Of a stretch of 64,000 nucleotides of DNA, positions 27,166 to 37,001 are shown in pieces. The notes beneath the pieces were generated by a model, which had not been told where the DNA came from, ran no database searches, and saw only the letters and a program-made list of their open reading frames with translations. The position numbers were made by a program, and so were the translations under genes. Source of the DNA: Arthrobacter sp. OVS8 (GTDB lineage: Bacteria; Actinomycetota; Actinomycetes; Actinomycetales; Micrococcaceae); NCBI GenBank assembly GCA_028370155.1, contig CP116670.1:1860001-1924000 (forward strand), written 5' to 3'. The first letter of the stretch is position 1; the number at the start of each line of letters is the position of its first letter.

Positions 27166-28208
27166 ATGAGCAACAGGAACATCGGTATCAAGGACGTGGC
27201 GGTCGCCGCCGGCGTCTCCGTGACAACTGTCTCCCACGTCCTCAACGAGGTTTCCTACGCCCGAATCAGCCCCGAAACCAGGGACAAGGTCAGGACCATT
27301 GCGGAGCAACTAGGCTATGGACCCAACCGCCTTGCCCAGGCCCTTCGCACCCAGAGGACCGGCATGCTGGGTCTGGTCAGTGAGGATATCGCCACCACGC
27401 CCCACGCCGGCCGGATCATCCTCGGCGCTGAGGAGGCCGCCAAAGCCCGGGGTACAACCTCATGATCATCAACACCTCCGGCTCGGCCAGCCTCGAATCC
27501 CGGCAGGCCGACGTCGAGGCCCTCCTGGAACGCCGGGTGGATGGAATCCTCTACGCCACCATGTACCACCGCAACGTGGAGCTGCCGGCCAACCTCGGCA
27601 GCGTGCCCTCCGTCCTGGTCGACTCGGTGGCCACCGGCGGGAACATCACAGCCGTGATCCCGGACGAAGAAGGCGGTGCACGCGCCGCCGTGGGCGCGCT
27701 CCTCGAAGCCGGCCATACCCGGGTGGGCTTCCTCAACAACACCGATGATGTCCCCGCAACCCGTCAGCGGCTCCAGGCCTTCCGGGCCACGCTTACTGAA
27801 GCAGGGCTCGACGGCGACGCGGCACCTGTCGAGTCCGAGGTCTCCGAGGTGCAAGGCGGCTATGAGGCGGCCCGGCGGATCCTGACACGCGAGGACGCGC
27901 CCACCGGTTTGTTCTGCTACAACGACCGGATGGCGATGGGAGCCTACCGCGCCGCTGCGGAGCTGGGACTCACAATCCCCGCTGACCTTTCAGTCGTAGG
28001 CTTCGATGACCAGGAACTGATCGCCGCCAACCTTCACCCGGGCCTCACCACCGTGGCCCTGCCTCACTACGAGATGGGGGCTTGGGCCACCGAGCACCTG
28101 ATTGACGCCGTCGAGGGGAAGACCGACCTTACCCTCATGGCACTTCACCCGACCATTCTGAGCTGCCCCCTCGTGCGCCGCGATTCCATCACGGCTCCCC
28201 GGCCATAG
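27166..28208 (+). CDS. LacI-family regulator of the fructan locus (frameshifted near 27457)
   Basis: About 347 codons from an ATG at 27166 that follows a purine-rich GGGAGACAG. The helix-turn-helix and hinge are IGIKDVAVAAGVSVTTVSHV (residues 6-25) and then GYGPNRLAQALRTQRTG. The frame shifts at AKARG in a CGGGG run; the expected YNLMIINTSGSASLE resumes in the next frame. The sugar-binding domain continues with ALLEAGHTRVGFLNNTDD, PTGLFCYNDRMAMGAYRAA and PADLSVVGFDDQELIAANL. It lies between the permeases and the GH32 gene and is the natural candidate for the operator at 23590. Confidence 0.92.
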
Positions 28209-28248
28209 GCAGCCAGCCCCCTTCCACGTCCCAAGAGGAATGCCAGAC

Positions 28249-29827
28249 ATGTCCAGTCGCCTTGATACCGCACGCCCGAAAACAGCCCCGGCCGGAACCT
28301 CCAGGTTCCGGCCGCCATCCACTTCACGGCACAGGATACCTGGCTGAACGATCCCAATGGCCTGGTTTTCCACGACGGCCTGTACCACCTCTTCTTCCAG
28401 AACAACCCGTACGGCAACGTCTGGGGCAACATGTCCTGGGGCCACGCCACCTCCCGTGATTTGCTGCACTGGACGGAACACCCTGTTGCCATTGCCTGCG
28501 ACGAGACAGAGGACATCTTCTCAGGCAGTGTCGTAGTCGACCACGGCAACACGTCCGGTTTCGGCACGGCGGACGCACCTGCCCTCGTAGCCATTTACAC
28601 CAGTGCCTACAAAGCCGCGTCCGAGCACAGCGGCACGCAAGCCCAGTCTCTGGCCTACAGCACAGACGCAGGAATGACGTGGCGAAAATACGAAGGAAAC
28701 CCTGTCCTCACCAGAGACTCTGCGAACTTCCGCGATCCCAAAGTCTTCCGCTATCAGGGGGACCAAGGTGCCTGCTGGGTCATGGTCGCCGTCGAAGCGC
28801 AGCACCAGAAGGTGGTCTTCTATCGTTCGGAAGACCTCAAATCCTGGGACTTTCTGAGCGACTTTGGCCCGGCCAACGCCGACGCCGGCGAATGGGAGTG
28901 CCCCGACCTCTTTCCCTGGCGGTGGACGGGGAACCGGACAACATCAAATGGGTACTGATCGTTAACATTAACCCCGGCGCAGTGGCAGGAGGTTCCGGGG
29001 GCCAATACTTCATCGGGCACTTCGACGGCGCCCGGTTCCTCCCGGACGCCGGTTCACTCGCGGCGCCAGCAGGGCTGGCGTCCCTCCCCGACGCCAAGGC
29101 AGGCTCGGCAGCCTTGCAGCAATGCCTGTGGCTGGACTGGGGACGCGACTGCTACGCCTCCGTATCCTTTAGCAACGCCCCGGATGACCGGCGCATCATC
29201 ATCGGCTGGATGAACAACTGGGACTACGCCAACGAACTGCCCACCTCCCTGGCGGTCCTCGATGACCCTCGCCCGCGAAGTGCGCCTCATAGCAGTCAAC
29301 GGCTCCGCCCGTCTGATCCAGCAACCGGTCCTGGCCGACCTCGGCGCAGGAGAAGAGCTGCCTACTGCCAAGGACCACATGAACACAGACACCTATGAAC
29401 TCCGAAACTCAGCAGTCCGATTGCCGGACGCGGTACCCGGTAGCGCCCAAATCATCGAGGCGGAGATACTGCCCGGCAACGCCGAACGTCTTGATTTCCG
29501 ACTCTTCGGAAGCAGTGACGGGAGCAGGGCACCCTACTTAGCTACAACACGGCCAGCGCCCAACTCATCCTTGACCGCAGGCAATCAGGAGACACCTGCT
29601 TCCACGCGAAATTCGCTTCGGTCGAGTCAGCACCAGTTGACCTTGAAAACGGTGTACTCAAATTACTCATCGTCGTGGACCACTGCTCGGTCGAAGTATT
29701 TGTCCAGGGCGGCAAGGTTGTCCTGACTGATCTCATCTTCCCCGAAACCGAAAACCAGGAGAACTGGCTATCCGCTGAGGGAGGTCCAGCGACAATACTG
29801 AAGCTCGCGGTCTCAACTCTCACCTGA
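28249..29827 (+). CDS. GH32 beta-fructosidase (exo-inulinase/levanase/sucrase type; several frameshifts)
   Basis: About 525 codons from an ATG at 28249 preceded by AAGAGGA. The catalytic triad of GH32 is readable: WLNDPNG with the nucleophile Asp near residue 35, FRDPKVF with the transition-state-stabiliser Asp, and ECPDLF with the acid/base Glu. The five-blade propeller part includes WGHATSRDLLHWTEHPVAI and IIIGWMNNWDYANELPTS. The C-terminal beta-sandwich includes DHCSVEVFVQGGK. Frames shift near 28315, 28917, 29270 and 29540, mostly at C/G runs. No signal peptide is seen, so it should act in the cytosol on imported sucrose or fructo-oligosaccharides, releasing fructose for the kinase encoded next. 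Exact substrate cannot be told. Confidence 0.9.
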
Positions 29828-29972
29828 CCAAAGAATGGAGGTAACGACGGAGGGATGAGCCTCCGAGAAGCTCCCTCATACCCTCACAACAATATCCACC
29901 CCAGCCCGATGCCCGGAAGAACCGCGCGCTTCGCGCTGAATCCACCTTGGGTGACTCCAAGAAAGGTCCAGA

Positions 29973-30923
29973 ATGCCAACAGTCCAGCACACCGACGAGG
30001 ACCCCACACCGAGCATTGATGTCGTTGTAGTCGGTGAAGCCCTCGTGGACATAGTTGTCTCTCCCCAAGGCACCGTGGAGCACCCCGGCGGGTCACCCGC
30101 AAACGTTGCCTACGGGCTCGGCAGGCTGGGTGTGGACACCGCCTTGTTGACCTCGATCGGCGACGACCACTATGGCGCCGCTATCGAGAAGCACCTGCAA
30201 AGTGCCGGCGTTAATCTCTTGCCCGGTTCCAAGGGCCGTGGCCGAACCGCTACGGCGACTGCGGTTCTGGCTTCCGATGGTTCAGCACATTATGACTTCG
30301 ATATCCGGTGGGACCTCCCGCGGATCGCTCCGGCGGCCCATCCCAAAGTCCTGCACACCGGTTCGATAGCCACCTTCCTAGCGCCGGGAGCGGCAGTAGT
30401 AAGAGAGGTTCTCGAGCAATCACATAAACGCTGCGTCGTCACCTACGACCCCAACATCCGTCCTGCCCTGCTCGGCAGCCACTTTGAGGCAAGAACCATC
30501 TTCGAGGAGCTCGTCCCGTTCACAGAGGTAGTTAAACTCAGCGACGAGGACGCCCGGTGGCTCTATCCGCGGTTATCCCTGGAAGACATCCCAAAACGTA
30601 TCCTTGCACTTGGGGCCGGACTCGTCGCAGTCACCATGGGAGCGGAGGGATCCCTGCTCACGACGGGAGGCACGCGGGTAGTTGTTCCCTCGGTTAAGTC
30701 CGCCGTGGTCGACACCATCGGGGCCGGGGACGCGTATATGTCTGCCCTGATCTACGGACTCCTCATGCGCGGAGCAGATGGGCTGGCACCGTCGGTGCTG
30801 GAGTCGCTGGGCCGAATGGCATCTAAAGCAGCGGCTATCACCGTCCGCCGCCCAGGCGCTCAACCTCCAACGTCAGAGGAACTACGAGCGGAACTCCCGG
30901 AGCATCAACCGGTGGCCCAATGA
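29973..30923 (+). CDS. PfkB-family carbohydrate kinase, probably fructokinase
   Basis: A 316-residue intact ribokinase-fold kinase. N-terminal signature: VVVVGEALVDIVVSPQG, HPGGSPANVAYGLGRLGVDT. C-terminal signature 2: VVDTIGAGDAYMSALIYGLL, with the catalytic Asp in GAGD. EHPGGSPANVA and the LLTSIGDDHYG stretch fit bacterial fructokinases. It phosphorylates fructose with ATP, and the GH32 and GH91 neighbours would supply fructose. The ATG at 29973 follows AAGAAAGG. The last codons run into a permease-tail remnant. Confidence 0.9.
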   Translation: MPTVQHTDEDPTPSIDVVVVGEALVDIVVSPQGTVEHPGGSPANVAYGLGRLGVDTALLTSIGDDHYGAAIEKHLQSAGVNLLPGSKGRGRTATATAVLASDGSAHYDFDIRWDLPRIAPAAHPKVLHTGSIATFLAPGAAVVREVLEQSHKRCVVTYDPNIRPALLGSHFEARTIFEELVPFTEVVKLSDEDARWLYPRLSLEDIPKRILALGAGLVAVTMGAEGSLLTTGGTRVVVPSVKSAVVDTIGAGDAYMSALIYGLLMRGADGLAPSVLESLGRMASKAAAITVRRPGAQPPTSEELRAELPEHQPVAQ

Positions 30924-30924
30924 A

Positions 30925-30978
30925 GCCCTGCAACGCCACATCGTGGCTGGCCTGACTCTCGGCGCCGTCAAAGGCTGA
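30925..30978 (+). pseudogene. Tail remnant of a MalG-like permease
   Basis: Immediately after the PfkB stop, in another frame, the DNA reads ALQRHIVAGLTLGAVKG-stop. This is nearly identical to the end of the permease at 25912-26900 (LLQRHIVAGMTLGAVKG-stop). It indicates that a second permease copy once stood here and was lost by a deletion ending inside its last 20 codons. Confidence 0.8.
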
Positions 30979-31005
30979 GTAACCACAACACAAAGGGAAG
31001 AACCT

Positions 31006-32343
31006 ATGTCAAGCAACAACTGCTACGACGTGACCACGTGGCCCGTCGGCAATCCGTCCGAGGACGTCGGTGAAGTAATCAACAGCATCATCGCTGACAT
31101 CAAGGACCGGCAGACCGTCACCGATGCGAACAATGGAGGAAAACCAGGCGCGGTGATCTACATTCCGCCCGGGGACTACCCCTTCGTACGCAGGTGGTGA
31201 TCGACGTCAGCTTCCTCAGGATCCATGGTTCGGGACACGGCTTTACGTCGTCGAGCATCCGGTTCAACGTTCCCGAAGAAGAATGGCCCGACCTGCATGA
31301 GCTGTGGCCCGGAGGGAGCCGCATTCTCGTCGACATTCCGCTCGGCGGAGACGGGGAGGAATCCAAGGGAGCCGCCTTCTACGTTGAGCGAAGCGGGAGC
31401 CCGCGGATCAGCTCGGTCGAGTTCTCCAACTTCTGCATCGACGGGTTGCACTTCACTTCGGATGGCTCCGGGATGCATCCGGAGAACACCTACGTCAACG
31501 GCAAGACCGGTATCTATGTTGCGAACGCCAACGACTCATTCCGCGTGACCGGCATGGGGTTCGTCTACCTTGAGAACGCCCTCACTATCTACAACGCGGA
31601 CGCGCTGTCCGTTCACGACAACTTCATCGCTGAATGCGGAAGCTGCATCGAGCTGCGCGGCTGGGGCCAGGCGTCAAAGATCACCGACAACTTGGTCGGA
31701 GCAGGCTTCAAGGGTCACTCGATCTACGCCGAGAACCATGGCGGGCTCCTGATCACCGCGAACAACGTCTTCCCCGTGGTGCGAGCAGCGTCCATCTCGA
31801 CGGCGTCACGCGGTCAAGCGTCACCAACAACCGCTTGCATTCGTTCTATCCTGGGATGCTGAATCTCGCAGGGAACAGCTCGGAAAACCTCGTTGCCACC
31901 AATCACTTCCTGCGTGACCATGAGCCCTGGACGCCCTTCCTGGGAGTCGACAACGGCCTGGACGACCTCAACGGACTTCTCTGTGTCAGCGGCAGCAACA
32001 ACTCTGTCGTCGGCAACCACTTCTCGGAGATCATCGACTCACAGAGCATCCGGCCGACAGGTGCGACGCCGGTCATCATCCGGCTGATTGCGGGGTTGGC
32101 AACTTCGTCTCCAACAACCATGTGGTGGCGATGGACGTCCGCTCCACGTCAAGTGACTCCTGCTTCTCGGCTCAGGTGGACGCTCTGTTGACGACCGAGG
32201 CTTCGGACGGCCTCGCTGTTACGACCGTCATGGTCGATTCCGAATCAGCTCGGAATACGATCCTTGATTCCGGAAGTGACGCCCAAGTCATCGCAGACAG
32301 GGCTGTTAACGCCTTTAGGGCCACACCCACGGTCGGTTCCTAA
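31006..32343 (+). CDS. GH91 enzyme: difructose anhydride III hydrolase or inulin fructotransferase (frameshifted)
   Basis: A right-handed beta-helix protein of about 446 codons, starting at an ATG at 31006 behind AAGGGAAG. Segments in three or four frames (breaks near 31180, 31780, 32100) read GAVIYIPPGDYP, VVIDVSFLRIHGSGHGFTSS, RSGSPRISSVEFSNFCIDGL, VHDNFIAECGSCIELRGWG and LHSFYPGMLNLAGNSSENLV. I recognise this as the inulin fructotransferase/DFA-IIIase family. In the reconstructed frame Asp205 and Glu216 lie 11 residues apart, as do the catalytic Asp/Glu pair I recall for the family. Inulin fructotransferases are secreted, and this protein has no signal peptide. With an importer, a cytosolic GH32 and a fructokinase alongside, hydrolysis of imported DFA III to inulobiose is more likely than extracellular inulin cleavage. 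Confidence 0.85.
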
Positions 32344-32541
32344 GCGGCACATGCACTGGTGGCCCAGTAACTCGCTCAGGCCGAGACATTCCGGTATGCC
32401 CCGAGCTCGCGGGCAGCACCCTGAGAAAGAGCCTGACCCGCTTGCCGCGGCTTCCTCGCCCAAAGCGGAACCGCCGGACATTCACGGGCCCCGTATATAG
32501 ACTGCTCGGGTACGTGTCCCTCGACTTATTAGGAGAAGTTC

Positions 32542-32895
32542 ATGAGCTACAGCGGAAGTCCGTCCGAGAAGCCGGTAGCAGCCGGTGACCTGGACCGCAG
32601 CCATATCGGTCAGACTGTGAGCTTTGAACCTAACGACTTCACAGTTGTCTTCGGAACACTCTCCGGCGTTGCCCGGACGGACGCCATGGTGTACCTGTCT
32701 CTTCAGGGCGTGGGCGGCGGCACCCATCTGAAGGACGAGTACGACTTGCCTGTCGGCCACAGCGTCTACGTTCAGATGGATCCCCTGAGCAGTGCGAGCA
32801 AAACCCTCTCGGAGGCGGAACGGGTCATCAAGGAGAAGTTCGACGAGATCAAGAAGAACCTCCGGGATCGGGAGCAGAAACCCGGTTCCGAGTAA
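32542..32895 (+). CDS. Unknown small protein, 117 aa
   Basis: An intact frame from the ATG at 32542 with TTAGGAGAAG upstream. It begins MSYSGSPSEKPVAAGDLDRS. A beta-rich middle follows (HIGQTVSFEPNDFTVVFGTL, YDLPVGHSVYVQMDP) that could be a small barrel, and then a charged C-terminal helix (EAERVIKEKFDEIKKNLRD). No domain recognised. A strong terminator closes the gene at 32912, so it is a single-gene unit. No signal peptide. Confidence 0.75.
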   Translation: MSYSGSPSEKPVAAGDLDRSHIGQTVSFEPNDFTVVFGTLSGVARTDAMVYLSLQGVGGGTHLKDEYDLPVGHSVYVQMDPLSSASKTLSEAERVIKEKFDEIKKNLRDREQKPGSE

Positions 32896-32911
32896 CCTGG
32901 ATCCAGCCAGC

Positions 32912-32948
32912 GAGGAACCCCGCAGTGCCCGGCACTGCGGGGTTCCTC
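32912..32948 (+). terminator. Rho-independent terminator
   Basis: A perfect 18-bp inverted repeat (GAGGAACCCCGCAGTGCC and its complement) with a minimal loop, followed by TGTTTGT. It lies 17 bases after the stop of the small gene at 32542. Confidence 0.85.
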
Positions 32949-32990
32949 TGTTTGTCACTGCGCCCAGGGCACCGCCCATAAGATGAGGCA

Positions 32991-33884
32991 ATGGACTTAG
33001 AAGGCACGCTCTGGACGGTTTTAGGGGCCGGGCTGGTTCTGCTGATGCTCGTTGATGTCTTTCGTACGCTCCTTTACCCGCATGGTTCTGGTCCTTTGGG
33101 AAGGGCGATCATGCGCGGATTCTGGCTGGTGTCCAGAAAACTGCGGGGCCGGGGCTCCTTCATCGCAGCACCTTTGGCTATGGCCGCCGTCATTGGCGCC
33201 TGGGCGAGCTTGGCGGCCATCGGCTGGGCCCTGCTCTATCTGCCCCACCTGCCGGCCGGCTTTGTTCACGGACCCGGAGTTCCACAGCGGGGCGACTTTG
33301 CGGAAGCGCTCTACATCTCCCTCGTCACTCTGTCCACTTTGGGGTTTGGCGACATCGTGCCGGCGAATCCGCTGCTCAGGCTGGTGGTGGCCCTCCAGGC
33401 CGTCACCGGCTTCGGGTTGTTGACGGCGACGGTCACTTGGATCCTTCAGACGTACCCTGCCCTGAACCGCCGCCGGACCCTTGCCCACCAGCTGAACCTG
33501 TTCCGGGAAGCTGCAGGTCCGTCGGGTGTTTTGTCGCTGGATCCCGGGCATGCTGCCGGACTGCTGGAATCAATGGCCGGAAACGTGGCGTCCGTGAGCA
33601 TAGATCTGCTTGCGTTCCATGAAACCTATTACTTCCGTGAAATTGAGCAGCGCGGCTCCTTGCCCGCCACGGTGGCCTACGCCCAGGACCTGGCATCCCA
33701 GGCCCAGCGCAGCGACAGCCCTGAACTCCAGTTCGCCGGACGGATGCTCCACGCATCGCTGGACGCCCTCGCGGAGGTCCTTCGCGGCAAATTCGGCCAT
33801 TCAGGAGCCACGTCATCCGATGTGTTCGACAGTTACGAGCTGCACCACCGTCACCTGCGGCGTGGGAAACCGGACACGAACTAG
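32991..33884 (+). CDS. Two-TM potassium-channel-family protein
   Basis: A 297-residue membrane protein. The pore loop TLSTLGFGDIVP is the K+-channel selectivity-filter type (GFGD in place of GYGD), preceded by a helix pair (LWTVLGAGLVLLMLVDVFRT and LAMAAVIGAWASLAAIGWAL) and followed by LVVALQAVTGFGLLTATVTW. The C-terminal 140 residues are soluble and helical, with a His-rich end (YELHHRHLRRGK), and could be a regulatory domain; no RCK domain is evident. The start is an ATG at 32991. Ion specificity is inferred from the filter only. Confidence 0.85.
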   Translation: MDLEGTLWTVLGAGLVLLMLVDVFRTLLYPHGSGPLGRAIMRGFWLVSRKLRGRGSFIAAPLAMAAVIGAWASLAAIGWALLYLPHLPAGFVHGPGVPQRGDFAEALYISLVTLSTLGFGDIVPANPLLRLVVALQAVTGFGLLTATVTWILQTYPALNRRRTLAHQLNLFREAAGPSGVLSLDPGHAAGLLESMAGNVASVSIDLLAFHETYYFREIEQRGSLPATVAYAQDLASQAQRSDSPELQFAGRMLHASLDALAEVLRGKFGHSGATSSDVFDSYELHHRHLRRGKPDTN

Positions 33885-33895
33885 ACCCTAGACAT

Positions 33896-33911
33896 GTGAC
33901 CAATCAGTCAC
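33896..33911. promoter_or_regulatory. Candidate operator upstream of ArsR-type gene
   Basis: GTGAC and GTCAC form an inverted repeat with spacer CAATCA, ending 13 bases before the GTG start of the ArsR-AHSA1 gene. It is well placed for autorepression. Confidence 0.45.
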
Positions 33912-33924
33912 CTATTCTGGACCT

Positions 33925-34674
33925 GTGGACGCCGTATTCAAGGCCCTGGCCGACGCCACCCGCCGCGATCTCCTGGATGAACTCTTCCGGAACGACGGGC
34001 AGACCCTTCACGCCCTTGAGGCCCGTTTCGAGATGACCCGCTACGGCGTGATGAAGCACCTCAGGGTTCTGGAGGACGCCGACCTGGTGGTGACCCGCCG
34101 TCGGGGGCGCGAGAAACTCCATTTCCTGAATCCGGTGCCCATCCGGCTGGTCCACGACCGCTGGGTGAGCAAATATGCCGAACCATGGGCCGCTGGCCTC
34201 AGCGACCTCAAAACCAGATTGGAAAGTCCCATGGAAAAGATCTTCGAAATCTATATCAAGACCACCCCGGAGCGGCTCTGGGAGGCCATCACGGACGGCG
34301 AGATCCGCAGCAAGTACCAGTTCGGGTCCGTCATCACCTCGGACTGGACGCCGGGATCCCGCTTTGAGATGGCACCCAAGGGCGGGGAGCCCCTGGGCGA
34401 GGGCGAGAACCTGGAGGTGGACCCGCCCCGCCGGCTCGTCCAGAGCATGCGCGCGCTCTGGGGCGAGGATGTCAAGGCCGAAGGCACGTCCCGGGTCACC
34501 TGGGAGATCGAACCGGTGGGCGATTCCTGCCGCCTGACCGTCACCCACGACCAGCTCCGCGAAGGCGCCAACGACCAGCTCTACGGCGGCTGGCCGATGA
34601 TCCTCTCCGGCCTGAAGACCTGGCTGGAAACCGGCGAACTCCTCACCACCCCCGGCTCCCTCATGTACACCTGA
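33925..34674 (+). CDS. ArsR-type regulator fused to an AHSA1/SRPBCC domain
   Basis: A 249-residue two-domain protein. Residues 1-95 are a winged helix of the ArsR type (VFKALADATRRDLLDELFRN, recognition region MTRYGVMKHLRVLEDADLV) without the usual metal-binding cysteines. Residues about 105-235 are an AHSA1-like ligand-binding domain (IFEIYIKTTPERLWEAITDG, GEGENLEVDPPRRLVQSM). Separate ArsR and AHSA1 genes side by side are common; fusion into one chain suggests a repressor that senses a hydrophobic ligand directly. The start is a GTG at 33925. Unbroken, with a palindrome just upstream. Confidence 0.88.
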   Translation: MDAVFKALADATRRDLLDELFRNDGQTLHALEARFEMTRYGVMKHLRVLEDADLVVTRRRGREKLHFLNPVPIRLVHDRWVSKYAEPWAAGLSDLKTRLESPMEKIFEIYIKTTPERLWEAITDGEIRSKYQFGSVITSDWTPGSRFEMAPKGGEPLGEGENLEVDPPRRLVQSMRALWGEDVKAEGTSRVTWEIEPVGDSCRLTVTHDQLREGANDQLYGGWPMILSGLKTWLETGELLTTPGSLMYT

Positions 34675-34873
34675 GGCGGCGCGCGAGCGCCAGCCGGGCG
34701 CCGCCGTCGTAGTCCCGGTCCTGTTGGCGCTTCGGCCCGCATCTTGCCGCCCCTAAACCCCGGCGGTAGCCTGAAAAGCAGATGACGGGCCACGCCGCCC
34801 ACCACCGGTTCCGGGAGGGCCGGGCGGGCAGTGCCCACAAGCTCAGACCCGCCACCGGGAACGGGGAGGCGCG

Positions 34874-36573
34874 ATGTCTACACTCGCAGGCGGCCGGGAA
34901 GCCTACGCCGCACGGCGCTGGCCGGACGCCGTCGGGCAGTACACCGCCGCCGACCACGACGAGGAACTTCCCGCCGGCGACCTGGAACAGCTGGCCATCT
35001 CCGTCATCCTCACCGGCCGGGGCTCCGAGGGAGTGGACATCCTGTCCCGGGCGCACCTGAAGTACCTCGCAGACGGCGACTACCCCGCGGCCGCCCGCTG
35101 CGCCGTCTGGACCGGAATGAACCTCATTCTGCTGGGCGAACCGGCCCGCAGCGCCGGCTGGCTGGCCCGCGCCCGCCGGATCGTCGAGGACCTGCCCGAG
35201 CCCTGCCCCTTCGAGGGCCTGCTGTCCGTCCCTGTCGGGCTGGGCGCCCTCTACCAGGGCGACGGCGCCACCGCCGCGGACGCCTTCACCCGGGCCGCCG
35301 ACCTCGGGCGGGCACGCGGCGACGCTGACTCGGCGGCCCTCGGGACGCTGGGCCTGGGCCAGGCAAAGATCATGCTGGGCGAGGTGGACGACGGCCTGGC
35401 CCTGCTCGACGAAGCCATGGTGGCCGTCACTGTCGGAGAAATCTCCCCGATCCCCGCCGGGATCATCTACTGCGCAGTGATTGAAACCTGCCATCTGGCC
35501 TTCGATCTGCGCCGCGCCCACGAGTGGACGCGGGCTTTGGACCGGTGGTGCGACGCTCAGCAGAAGCTGGTGGCGTTCAGCGGCCAGTGCCAGATGCACC
35601 GGGCCGAGCTCTACCGGCTGCACGGCGCCTGGACCGAGGCGATCGACGCCGCCAAAACGGCGCAGGACCTCGCCTTCCGCGGCGACCGGATGGCCACCTA
35701 CGGCGGCTTCTACCAGCAGGCCGAAATCCACCGGCTCCGGGGCGACTTCGACGACGCCGAGGCCGCCTACCTGCACGCCCAGGACACCGGTTTCCCGGCG
35801 CAGCCCGGGCTGGCGCTCCTGCGCTTGGCCCAGGGCAGGCCGGACCAGGCCCAGTCCCTGCTCCGGCAGGCCATGGATGGCATCGACCCCGGCTACCGGC
35901 GACTGATGCTCGCCGCCCGGGTGGAGATCGAACTGGCAGCAGGCGACGCGCCGGCAGCACGGGCCGCCGTGGAAGAGCTGGACTCGCTGTGCGCCTCGAT
36001 CGACATGCCCCTGCTGCACGCCCTCGCCGAGCAATCCCAAGCCGCTGTCCTGTTCCACGAAGGCGACCCCGGGGCAGCCCTCGTAACGCTGCGCCGCGCA
36101 TGGTCCCGCTGGCTCAGCCTCGACGCGCCGTTCGAGGCGGCCCGCTGCCGCGCCCTCCTGGCCAGGGTGTGCACCGTGCTCGGCGATGAGGAATCCGCCC
36201 GGACGGAGCGTGAGGCGGCCCGGGCAGTCTTTTCCGAGCTGGGCGCCGCCCCGGCGCTGGCGGAACTTGAGCTGGCGGGGCTGGAGCAGGTGCCCCTAGC
36301 GGCGGACGCCCGGACAGCCCCGGCGCCCAGCACCGGGACCCATGCTCATCACGCCGCCGACGCCGGCCCGCTCACCGCCCGCGAAACCGAGGTGGTCCGG
36401 CTCGTCTCCGCCGGACTGAGCAACCGCAACATCGCCGCCGAGCTGTTCATCAGCGAAAAACGGTGGCCCGGCACCTGAGCAATATCTTCACCAAACTGGG
36501 CCTGACCTCCCGGGCCGCGGTCACGGCCTACGCCTACCAGCACGGACTCGCCCTGACCTCCCGCACTGCATAA
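34874..36573 (+). CDS. LuxR-type regulator with TPR-like repeats (frameshifted near 36460)
   Basis: About 566 codons from the ATG at 34874. Most of the protein is an all-helical, TPR-like solenoid: GREAYAARRWPDAVGQYTAA, AGWLARARRIVEDLPEP, FRGDRMATYGGFYQQAEIHR and similar units. The C-terminus is a LuxR/GerE helix-turn-helix: LTARETEVVRLVSAGLSNRN, IAAELFISEK, then, after a missing A in an A-run, TVARHLSNIFTKLGLTSRAA. There is no ATPase domain, so it is shorter than MalT-type (LAL) regulators. It precedes the transporter-like and flavin monooxygenase genes and may control them. Confidence 0.88.
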
Positions 36574-36662
36574 AAGTACCCATTCCCGGCTTCTCCCCGC
36601 CCCACGGGAAATGGGTGATTCGCCCGATTCGCCACAACGCGACGAAAAATAGCGTTAATGGC

Positions 36663-36962
36663 ATGAACGTTTCAGTGCTCGCAGGAATGGTTTCCACCGG
36701 CCTCTTCGCGGTGAGCTACCTGCCCATGCTGCTCAAGGCCCTCCACACGAGGAACCTTGACTCCTACAGCCTGGGCTACCTCGCGCTGAGCAACGTCGCC
36801 AACGCGGTGCACTCCATCTACGTCTTCAGCCTGCCGCTGGGGCCGATCTGGCTGCTGCACTTCTTCTACGTCGTCGCCTCCGCGCTGCTGCTCATCTGGT
36901 ACCTGCGCTTCCGGTCCGGACCCGCAGGCCACCCGCCGCCGCAGCCGGCACGGCGTTCATGA
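36663..36962 (+). CDS. SemiSWEET/PQ-loop-like small membrane protein
   Basis: A 99-residue protein with three hydrophobic helices (VLAGMVSTGLFAVSYLPMLL, YSLGYLALSNVANAVHSIYV, LLHFFYVVASALLLIWYLRF), the layout and length of a half-transporter of the PQ-loop/SemiSWEET kind that works as a dimer. SYLPMLLKALHTRNLDS resembles the PQ-loop region. The cargo is unknown. The ATG at 36663 is chosen because the upstream extension is Arg/Asn-rich and not hydrophobic. It ends 39 bases before the monooxygenase gene, so probably one operon. Confidence 0.7.
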   Translation: MNVSVLAGMVSTGLFAVSYLPMLLKALHTRNLDSYSLGYLALSNVANAVHSIYVFSLPLGPIWLLHFFYVVASALLLIWYLRFRSGPAGHPPPQPARRS

Positions 36963-37001
36963 CCACCCCGTTCGCGCATGCAACACCAAGGAGGCACCAC
37001 C

